A DNA stretch of 22,373 nt from Syntrophaceae bacterium CG2_30_49_12 (GTDB lineage Bacteria > Desulfobacterota > Syntrophia > Syntrophales > CG2-30-49-12), in contig MNZP01000150.1 in NCBI GenBank assembly GCA_001873675.1, positions 1 to 22,373 on the forward strand. The letters run 5' to 3'. The position numbers and the translations under genes were made by a program. The notes under the pieces were generated by a model. The model was given only the letters and a program-made list of their open reading frames with translations. It was not told the DNA's origin and did no database searches. Shown in pieces: positions 1 to 5,172 of the stretch (position 1 is the first letter of the stretch; each line of letters opens with the position of its first letter).

Positions 1-1272
1 CACCTCGAGTTTCGAGAGCGTTTCGTAAGGAATCCCCGCCTGACCGAAATCGATCTCCCCCATGATCTGGCGCAGACAGCTCATGGCCGCCTCCCGGCAG
101 AGGGCCTCTAAATCCGCCCCGACGAAACCGTGGGTGATCTCCGCCAGGTGCTCCATCTGGACGTCTCCGGCCAGAGGCATCCCCCGGCTGTGAATCTCCA
201 GGATCTCCAGACGGCCGCGCCGGTCCGGGATAGGAATGACAATCTCCCGGTCAAACCGGCCCGGACGTCGCAGGGCCGGGTCAAGGGCATTGGGGATGTT
301 GGTGGCGGCAATGACGATGACGTTCTGTCTTTTGTTCAGGCCGTCCATGAGGGCAAGAAGCTGGGCGACGACCCTTTTTTCCACGTCCCCGACAACGTTT
401 TCCCGGCGGGGGGCGATGGCGTCGATCTCGTCAAGGAACAGGATGCTCGGTCCCTTCCGGGTCGCCTCTTCGAAGATTTTCCGCAGGTGGGCCTCGCTTT
501 CACCGTAAAACTTGTGGATGATCTCCGGTCCGCTGATGGAAAAGAAACTGGCCTCCGTCTCGTGGGCAATGGCGCGGGCGATGAGGGTCTTCCCGCATCC
601 CGGAGGGCCGTAGAGGAGCACGCCCTTGGGCGCGTCGATCCCCAAACGTTCAAAAACCTCGGGATAGCGCAGGGGCAGCTCGATCATTTCCCGTATGCGT
701 TGGAGCTGGGATTTGAGGCCGCCGATATCTTCATAGGCGAGGGTCCTTCCGCCCCCTTCTTCACCCTGGGACTTGCCGATGACCAGGATTGTGGCCGGGT
801 TGATGATCACCGGACCCCGGGGCGTCACGGATTCGACCTTGAAGAAGGCGGCACGGCTGCCGAACAAGGCCGCCCGGATTTTTGCCCCCTCCAGGACCGG
901 CAGACCGTCCAAAAGGCTCCCGATGTATTGCAGATCCCGCTCCGCCGGGGTGACGTTGGTCGGCGTCAGAACAATTCGTTCCGCCGGACGGCACTTCATT
1001 TTGCTGATCTTCACCGTTTCATCGAGGCCGACGCCGGTGTTCTCACGGGTCAGGCCGTCCAGTTGGACCCGGGACTGGCCGCGGATTTCCTGATAGGCGG
1101 GCATGACCTTGCAGATGGCCTTGCGCTTTCCCTCGACTTCCACAGTGTCGCCGATAGCAGCCTGGAGTCGTTCGAGATCTTCCGGTCCCATGCGGGCGAA
1201 GGCGCGCCCGACGTCCTTGGTCAGGGCTTCCGAAACTTTCAGCTTGATGGACGGTTTTTCAGTCTCTTTCAT
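1..1272 (-). CDS. CDC48/VAT-like AAA+ ATPase, copy 1 (3' part missing at window edge)
   Basis: Open from ATG at 1272 to the left edge without a stop (424 codons), so the gene is cut by the window. The first ~185 residues are a CDC48 N-like substrate domain (start MKETEKPSIKLKV). The first AAA+ domain (D1) follows, with Walker A GPPGCGKT (~222-229), Walker B ILFLDEID (~277-284), AATN sensor and RRPGRFD arginine fingers. The visible end matches residue 423 of the complete 710-aa paralogue at 8190-10322, so about 287 residues including D2 should lie to the left. CDC48-family proteins are hexameric cytoplasmic unfoldases. This one lies downstream of gvpN and the 73-aa gene, after a 242-nt repeat-filled gap. 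AGGTGAG precedes the start. DNA identity to the paralogue is about 93% near the left edge and falls toward the N-terminal half. A role in gas vesicle assembly or turnover is inferred from position only. Confidence 0.93.
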   Translation of the reverse strand, partial: MKETEKPSIKLKVSEALTKDVGRAFARMGPEDLERLQAAIGDTVEVEGKRKAICKVMPAYQEIRGQSRVQLDGLTRENTGVGLDETVKISKMKCRPAERIVLTPTNVTPAERDLQYIGSLLDGLPVLEGAKIRAALFGSRAAFFKVESVTPRGPVIINPATILVIGKSQGEEGGGRTLAYEDIGGLKSQLQRIREMIELPLRYPEVFERLGIDAPKGVLLYGPPGCGKTLIARAIAHETEASFFSISGPEIIHKFYGESEAHLRKIFEEATRKGPSILFLDEIDAIAPRRENVVGDVEKRVVAQLLALMDGLNKRQNVIVIAATNIPNALDPALRRPGRFDREIVIPIPDRRGRLEILEIHSRGMPLAGDVQMEHLAEITHGFVGADLEALCREAAMSCLRQIMGEIDFGQAGIPYETLSKLEV

Positions 1273-1313
1273 GGTTTCTCACCTGTCCCACCCTTCGGCG
1301 CCATTGTCTGTTT

Positions 1314-1518
1314 GTAACTGCTCAGAAGTCAGAATTCAGGAGCCAGAATCCGGAATAGAAGCAGTGTATGTCTCCAGCAACTTACCGACCATTCAAAAGT
1401 TTGAAGTGAGCTAAAGTTAAGGGGGAAAAACTTCAAACTTTAGCTCACTTTAGCCACTTTTGGGGTTTCATTTTCATTCTGACTCCTGAATTCTGGCTGC
1501 TGGCTCCTGAGTAGTTAC
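1314..1518. repeat. Imperfect long inverted repeat with inner ACTTTAG-type repeats (MITE-like)
   Basis: Fills the gap between the 73-aa gene and ATPase copy 1. The outer arms read GTAACTGCTCAG (from 1314) and CTGAGTAGTTAC (to 1518), each continuing into a TCAGAATTCAGGAG-type sequence in opposite orientation. Inside, AAGTGAGCTAAAGTT (1404-1418) is the perfect inverted partner of 1436-1450, and AAGTTTGAAG (1397-1406) pairs with 1431-1440. These inner pairs are interleaved rather than nested, so alternative hairpins compete. The right arm covers the stop codon of the upstream gene. No target-site duplication was seen. Related ACTTTAG words recur near 21310-21400. Confidence 0.7.
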
Positions 1519-1736
1519 TGCGCCTTTAGCTCCTGCCTTGCCGCCTCGATGTCCTGGAAGCGCTGATCAATATTGCGCACCCTTTCCAGGGCACTCTGTT
1601 TCTCCTTTCCCCGGCGGAACTTTTCCATCTCGAGGATGCTGAGCTTCATATAGGCCTTGTAAGGAATAGTGCCTTCATCCGCACGGCCGGAGAGCGTCTT
1701 GATATCCTGCACACCTTTCATAATCCTTTTCGTCAT
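1515..1736 (-). CDS. Small gas-vesicle-cluster protein (73 aa; position of Serratia GvpV)
   Basis: A 73-residue, charged, probably helical protein starting MTKRIMKGVQDIKTLSGR; the C-terminal half (EMEKFRRGKEKQSALERV onward) looks like a coiled coil. It has no membrane segment or signal peptide. Its ATG overlaps the gvpN stop in an ATGA arrangement, so it is probably translationally coupled to gvpN and is likely a real gene. In the Serratia gas vesicle cluster, as I recall it, a small protein called GvpV sits right after gvpN. Homology is suggested by position and size but was not verified. It is not GvpG, GvpK or a GvpA paralogue by sequence. Function unknown. The stop codon lies within the right arm of the neighbouring inverted repeat. 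Confidence 0.75.
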   Translation of the reverse strand: MTKRIMKGVQDIKTLSGRADEGTIPYKAYMKLSILEMEKFRRGKEKQSALERVRNIDQRFQDIEAARQELKAQ

Positions 1737-2731
1737 TGGCGATCCTCTTTAACTTTCTCCTTTGTCGGCTTTGCAGACCCGCAGAACTTGCGGATCACCT
1801 CTTCCACCTTCTCCATCATGACCGGCTGGCCGCCCCGGGTGACCTTGGCGGTATCCGTGGCCAGGACATCCCGGCAGATCATCTGAAAAAACACATCATC
1901 CCACCGGGCGCGCCGGTTCTGAGACGCAAGGATCCGGCCGATGGCGATCCCTGCCCGGATGGTCGGACGGTTATTATTCACCCCGAAACTTCTCAATTCC
2001 CTCACGATATCCACGATCCGCTCGGCGTCTTCCCGGGGGAGTCCTGATTTCTTCATGACGATCATGATTTCCGTATCCCGGTCATAGTGCTCTAAGTGGA
2101 TGGTAATCAGGCGGTCCATCAGGGCGTCCTGGGTCTTGTGGACCCCTGCGTATTCTTCGGGGTTAGAGGTAAAGATCGCCCGGAACTTGGGATGCACGGC
2201 CATGTATCCCTCTCCGGAGCGGCGCAGTTTCGGCAGGTTCAGAATCCCCTCGGAAAGGACACTCAACAGGGCGTTGTTCGCTTCCGGCCGAGACCTGTTG
2301 AATTCATCATAAATGAGGATCTCCCCGTTCTGACAGGCCGTGGTCAACCGGTTGTCCACCCAGAGGCTTTTCATTTCTTCCTCCGTCTTCAGTACCGAGT
2401 GGATATAATTGTCTATCAGTTTGTTTTTCCGATAACCGGAATCCTTGCCCACCAGATCGGAAGTGCCGAATTCATCATCCCCGTGGACCAGGGTGACGGG
2501 CCGTCCCAGCTTAGACGCGACATGAAAGGCCATGGTCGTCTTTCCCGTTCCCGCCACACCGGAAAAATGAACGGGATAACCCGCAATCAGGTAGGCCAGG
2601 GCCCGCTCCGTGACCTGCTCCACATAGGGAGATGAAACAAAGCTATCGCTGGGCTCGGGCTTAACGCTGTCTTCCCCGGCCGCTTCGCGCACGATGGACA
2701 TGCTGACTACTTTTACGGCATCCTTGCTCAT
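1733..2731 (-). CDS. gvpN: Gas vesicle protein GvpN (MoxR-type AAA+ ATPase)
   Basis: A MoxR/GvpN-family AAA+ ATPase that helps gas vesicles grow to full width and length. Visible motifs (numbered from MSKDAVKV) are Walker A GVAGTGKT (~58-65), Walker B ILIYDEFNRS (~138-147), an FTSNPEEYAG sensor-1 region and DALMDRL arginine-finger region. The length (332 aa) is normal. An ATG nine bases upstream (2740) is also in frame, but the AGGAAGGAG ribosome site ends only one or two bases before it and is about ten bases from ATG 2731, so 2731 is preferred. It follows gvpC by about 77 nt and overlaps the 73-aa gene by four bases. The C-terminal ~20 residues are Lys/Glu-rich. Identification is secure. 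Confidence 0.96.
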   Translation of the reverse strand: MSKDAVKVVSMSIVREAAGEDSVKPEPSDSFVSSPYVEQVTERALAYLIAGYPVHFSGVAGTGKTTMAFHVASKLGRPVTLVHGDDEFGTSDLVGKDSGYRKNKLIDNYIHSVLKTEEEMKSLWVDNRLTTACQNGEILIYDEFNRSRPEANNALLSVLSEGILNLPKLRRSGEGYMAVHPKFRAIFTSNPEEYAGVHKTQDALMDRLITIHLEHYDRDTEIMIVMKKSGLPREDAERIVDIVRELRSFGVNNNRPTIRAGIAIGRILASQNRRARWDDVFFQMICRDVLATDTAKVTRGGQPVMMEKVEEVIRKFCGSAKPTKEKVKEDRQ

Positions 2732-2808
2732 GAACTCCATTCTCCTTCCTGACCTTGATCAAACATCCACCCGGTTCCCCGGCATTTCAGACAGGCCATT
2801 GCAACATT

Positions 2809-3477
2809 TTATTTCCTGCCCCGTTTCGCCCTGGTCGCTGCTTTGGCGGGTTTTTCATCCAGCCAAGGCTTCTCTTTCTTTTTCTGAAACGCCATAGAGT
2901 CAACGACAGACTCCGGCGCCTTGGCCTGGGGCGTATCCACTTTTTCCTTTTCCGTTATCTCTGGCGTTGCTTGCAGTTGCACCTCTGGCGGTACCACCTG
3001 CTTCTTCTCTGTCACTGCTTCTTCCACCGGCTGTGGCGTAGGTTCCACGACTTCCGGCTCCTTTTTCAACTGAACTTCCCGGCGTCTCTTGAGACCCTGC
3101 CCATGCCAGGCCAGGCGTGCTCCTGCCAGATCGTCCGCCGTCTCTTTCCGCATACCCGTTACCCGCCTTCTCATCTCTAAGAGAAAGGCCTCCCGGTCAT
3201 TCCTTCCCGTCCGGGCCATGTCGCCCCTCATCCTGGAAAAATCCCCCAGCAGGGAGCTCACCTCACGGATCATGTCGGCTACGAAGGCCTCCCGCTCCTC
3301 ACTGGTTTTTTTTGCCATAGCGGTGTGGGCAACGGCAAAACCAGACTGCATGGCTGAAACCGTAGCGGCCAGATCCCTGGCCCCGCGCGTCAGCTCCTGC
3401 ATCAGCGCACCCCGCTCACTCCGCAGGGCGTCAACCTCCCCGCGTAAACGGGTCATGTCATCGGTCAAATTGCCCAT
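2809..3477 (-). CDS. gvpC: Gas vesicle protein GvpC with two 33-residue repeats and a long charged tail
   Basis: GvpC binds the outside of the GvpA shell and raises its collapse pressure. Residues 1-~60 (start MGNLTDDMTRLRGEVDALR) form a helical head. Two adjacent 33-residue units follow, beginning REAFVADMIREV and REAFLLEMRRRV, the canonical GvpC repeat length. From about residue 135 to 222 the chain is Pro/Glu/Lys-rich, probably disordered, and ends in the basic KRGRK. The start has GGAG eight bases upstream. The gene lies between the second gvpA copy and gvpN, the usual place for gvpC. The first ~58 residues are nearly the same as those of the 96-aa protein at 3880-4170, which has one repeat and no tail. 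The family call rests on repeat length, helical pattern and position, since GvpC sequences diverge strongly. Confidence 0.85.
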   Translation of the reverse strand: MGNLTDDMTRLRGEVDALRSERGALMQELTRGARDLAATVSAMQSGFAVAHTAMAKKTSEEREAFVADMIREVSSLLGDFSRMRGDMARTGRNDREAFLLEMRRRVTGMRKETADDLAGARLAWHGQGLKRRREVQLKKEPEVVEPTPQPVEEAVTEKKQVVPPEVQLQATPEITEKEKVDTPQAKAPESVVDSMAFQKKKEKPWLDEKPAKAATRAKRGRK

Positions 3478-3522
3478 GATGATTCTCCTTTACCTTCTCC
3501 CGATACCGGAAAACCCATGAAA

Positions 3523-3548
3523 GGCGGGCGCATCCAAAAGCCCCCGCC
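3523..3548 (-). terminator. GC-rich hairpin after second gvpA (attenuator or mRNA stabiliser)
   Basis: The arms 3523-3531 and 3540-3548 pair at 8 of 9 positions (GGCGGG core) around an 8-base loop, 24 bases after the gvpA stop and 46 bases before gvpC. There is no strong U tract, so partial termination or 3' end protection is more likely than full termination. An equivalent hairpin follows the other gvpA copy. Confidence 0.5.
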
Positions 3549-3572
3549 CCACGGGTATCCTTACCTTACGTC

Positions 3573-3791
3573 TTACGCCGGAGCGGCTGCACTGGCTGTC
3601 AGACCAATCGCCTCGGCGTACTTGAGATACGTCTCAACCGAAGCAATCACCACCCTCGCTTCGATGGAAAGCAGCTCAATGCCGACCAGAGATACCTTCA
3701 CCCAGGCATCAATCACGATACCTTTGTCGAGAATCCGATCTACAACTTCTGCCAAACTCGATGAATCCGTTGATTTCTGTACTTTAGCCAT
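3573..3791 (-). CDS. gvpA: Gas vesicle major shell protein GvpA, copy 2
   Basis: A 72-aa GvpA, the hydrophobic protein that builds the ribs of the gas vesicle wall. It carries the near-invariant core (SSSLAEVVDRILDKGIVIDA, then WVKVSLVGIELL and ASVETYLKYAEAIGL). Strong AAGGAGGAAATAGCG sits before the ATG. It differs from copy 1 (4274-4492) by a single residue (Val versus Ala after DAW). It belongs to the second unit of a tandem gvpA-gvpC duplication. The sigma-54 promoter found upstream of copy 1 is not repeated here, so this copy is probably read through from the first unit. Identification is certain. Confidence 0.98.
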   Translation of the reverse strand: MAKVQKSTDSSSLAEVVDRILDKGIVIDAWVKVSLVGIELLSIEARVVIASVETYLKYAEAIGLTASAAAPA

Positions 3792-3829
3792 CGCTATTTC
3801 CTCCTTTTCGTGTTGTTATTGTTTCATCT

Positions 3830-3881
3830 GAAAATCCCCCCAGCCCCCCTTTTCTAAAGGGGAGGGGGAGGGGGGATTTTC
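3830..3881. repeat. G/C-run palindrome (GAAAATCCCCCC...GGGGGGATTTTC) at duplication junction
   Basis: Near-perfect inverted repeat with outer arms GAAAATCCCCCC and GGGGGGATTTTC and an inner CCCTTT/AAAGGGG arm. It could fold as a very stable hairpin, and the plus strand carries closely spaced runs of four, five and six G. It begins within the stop codon of the short gvpC and ends 39 bases before the next gvpA start. It has the look of a dispersed intergenic palindrome and could act as a terminator-like barrier in the gvpA operon, although no U tract follows. Confidence 0.7.
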
Positions 3882-4170
3882 ATTTTACGTTACCGAACCA
3901 GGCACGAGAGGCGCCCGCAAGGTCAGAGGCGTTCTCTTTTCTCATCCTGCCGACCTGTTTGTTGATCCTCGCTACATACGAGCCTCGCTCTCTCCTGGTT
4001 TTTTTTGCCATTGCGGTGTGGGCGGCGGCGAAATCGGCCCGCATGAGCGAAACCGTAATAGCCAGATCCCTGGCCCCGCGCGCCAGCTCCTGCACCAGTG
4101 CACCCCGCGCACCCCGCAGGACGTCAACCTCCCCGCGTAAACGCGTCATGTCATCGGTCAAATTTCCCAT
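3880..4170 (-). CDS. gvpC: Short GvpC paralogue with one 33-residue repeat (96 aa)
   Basis: The N-terminus MGNLTDDMTRLRGEVDVLR and the following helix match the 222-aa GvpC at 2809-3477. After AMAKKT the protein goes directly to a single repeat-like unit (RGSYVARINKQVGRMRKE), then NASDLAGASRAWFGN, and stops. Relative to its paralogue it lacks one 33-residue unit and the whole Pro/Glu/Lys-rich tail. It has the same GGAG ribosome site and lies after the first gvpA copy. The stop codon overlaps a G/C-run palindrome, so the tail may have been lost when that repeat inserted or recombined. It could be a working short GvpC, as GvpC repeat number varies widely, or a relic. The intact head and good ribosome site favour expression. 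Confidence 0.75.
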   Translation of the reverse strand: MGNLTDDMTRLRGEVDVLRGARGALVQELARGARDLAITVSLMRADFAAAHTAMAKKTRRERGSYVARINKQVGRMRKENASDLAGASRAWFGNVK

Positions 4171-4223
4171 GATGATTCTCCTTTACCTTTCTACCTTCTC
4201 CCGATATCGGAACACCCCTGAAA

Positions 4224-4249
4224 GGCGGGCGCATCGAAAAGCCCCCGCC
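4224..4249 (-). terminator. GC-rich hairpin after first gvpA
   Basis: Same 9-base arms as at 3523-3548 (one mismatch) with an 8-base loop, 24 bases after the gvpA stop. No strong U tract follows. A perfect CCGATATCGG palindrome lies next to it at 4200-4209. Probably an attenuating or stabilising element that keeps gvpA mRNA above gvpC mRNA. Confidence 0.5.
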
Positions 4250-4273
4250 CCACAGGTATCCTTACCTTACGTC

Positions 4274-4492
4274 TTACGCCGGAGCAGCCGCACTGGCTGT
4301 CAAACCAATCGCCTCGGCGTATTTGAGATACGTCTCAACCGAAGCAATCACAACTCTCGCCTCGATGGAAAGCAGCTCAATGCCGACCAGAGATACCTTC
4401 GCCCAGGCATCAATCACGATACCTTTGTCGAGAATCCGATCTACAACTTCTGCCAAACTCGATGAATCCGTTGATTTCTGTACCTTAGCCAT
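4274..4492 (-). CDS. gvpA: Gas vesicle major shell protein GvpA, copy 1
   Basis: A 72-aa GvpA beginning MAKVQKSTDSSSLAEVVDR, with the conserved DKGIVIDAW, VSLVGIELL and ETYLKYAEAIGL segments and an Ala-rich C-terminus ending in APA. Strong ribosome site AAGGAGGAAATAGCG. It is the first gene after the sigma-54 promoter at 4567-4581, with a leader of about 60 bases, so it should be the most highly transcribed gene of the structural block. It is nearly identical to copy 2 at 3573-3791. It is not GvpJ, M or S, which have longer or different termini. Confidence 0.98.
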   Translation of the reverse strand: MAKVQKSTDSSSLAEVVDRILDKGIVIDAWAKVSLVGIELLSIEARVVIASVETYLKYAEAIGLTASAAAPA

Positions 4493-4566
4493 CGCTATTT
4501 CCTCCTTTTCATGTTGTTATGATTTTACTGAAAAACCTTGGCAGGCATGCCTGTATAGAGCAAAAA

Positions 4567-4581
4567 GCAAGATCTGTGCCG
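4567..4581 (-). promoter_or_regulatory. Sigma-54 promoter for the gvpA operon
   Basis: Read on the minus strand, CGGCACAGATCTTGCT has GG (-24) and GC (-12) exactly ten bases apart, with the GGCAC and TTGC blocks of the sigma-54 consensus. It lies 75 bases upstream of the gvpA ATG. The same island encodes an NtrC-family activator with a GAFTGA loop, which such a promoter requires. Confidence 0.8.
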
Positions 4582-4679
4582 CAGCGAGGAAATGATTATT
4601 TCTCGTGAGTTTTCAAGGGATTGGGAGGAGGCGAGGAGGGAAGGAAGAGATTATGGGAGAGAAATCACGGAGCAGATTC

Positions 4680-4719
4680 TATGGAATCCATTTCATGTTT
4701 ACATGGGAAAGACTCCATA
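4680..4719 (-). promoter_or_regulatory. Imperfect dyad, candidate activator binding site (UAS) for gvpA
   Basis: TATGGAATC (4680-4688) and GACTCCATA (4711-4719) form a dyad with an inner CATG-TTTA-CATG, centred near 4700. That is about 120 bases upstream of the -24 element of the sigma-54 promoter, the usual distance for an NtrC-type enhancer. It also directly follows the stop codon of the receiver gene, so a weak terminator hairpin is the alternative reading. A related TATGGAAAT dyad occurs at 12940-12971. Confidence 0.45.
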
Positions 4720-4729
4720 ACATAGAGGG

Positions 4730-5110
4730 CTATGAAGCATACATCTCCCTGATGGTCTTCAGGATCTCACCGTTATTGAAGGGTTTTGAGATGAAACCGG
4801 AAATCAGATCCTTTGCCAGGGCATCCTTGATATCCACATCGTCCCTATAAAAGTATCCGGAAACGATCACGATGCGAACAGAGGGATCAAGCTCCCGAAT
4901 CTCCTTTGCCACCTCAAATCCTTCCCTATCCGGCAGTTTTGCATCCAGAAAGACCAGCCGGAAGCGATGCCGTTTGACCAGGTCTATGGCCTCCTGGCCG
5001 TTGGATGCCTTTTTTGAGAGAAATCCGTTCTTTCTCAGGATATTCTCCAGGGCCCAGCACATATCGGGCTCATCATCAACGATGAGAAAAATGTCGTTTC
5101 TGTTGTTCAT
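4730..5110 (-). CDS. Stand-alone response regulator receiver domain protein (GvrC-like position)
   Basis: A 126-aa CheY-like receiver and nothing else. It has the acidic pair Asp12-Asp13, phosphoacceptor Asp56 in VFLDAKLPD, Ser84 at the Thr/Ser switch position and Lys109 in SKPF. Ribosome site GGAGAATAAATT precedes the ATG. It lies 62 bases after the PAS-PAS histidine kinase and is the last gene before the gvpA promoter. In Serratia sp. ATCC 39006, as I recall it, the kinase and lone receiver at this place are GvrB and GvrC, needed for gas vesicle expression. With no output domain it probably acts by protein contact, for example in a phosphorelay or as a phosphate sink between the kinase and the NtrC protein. 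Domain call secure; pathway role inferred. Confidence 0.9.
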   Translation of the reverse strand: MNNRNDIFLIVDDEPDMCWALENILRKNGFLSKKASNGQEAIDLVKRHRFRLVFLDAKLPDREGFEVAKEIRELDPSVRIVIVSGYFYRDDVDIKDALAKDLISGFISKPFNNGEILKTIREMYAS

Positions 5111-5172
5111 AATTTATTCTCCAGGTATTCAGCGGCCTCTTTATCGCAGCATTCTGGTCTCCCTGGAATGTC

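Larger units (their letters stand above)
3303..4520. repeat. Tandem direct duplication of the gvpA-gvpC 5' unit
   Basis: Unit B (3303-3819) and unit A (3996-4520) are direct repeats covering ~28 bases upstream of gvpA, all of gvpA, the hairpin spacer and the first ~175 bases of gvpC. They differ by scattered substitutions and an 8-base insertion in unit A between hairpin and gvpC (~4191-4198). Sequence between the units (3820-3995) is unique. It holds the C-terminus of the short gvpC and a G/C-run palindrome. Confidence 0.9.

Noticed and set aside
130..1317. 395-codon plus-strand open frame
   Set aside because: It is antisense to the clear CDC48-like ATPase (1-1272), has no family resemblance, and owes its length to high GC in third positions. 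A similar 488-codon shadow at 8205-9671 was rejected for the same reason.
4605..4850. Plus-strand 81-codon open frame upstream of gvpA
   Set aside because: It covers the gvpA regulatory region and the antisense of the receiver gene, and has no recognisable protein features.
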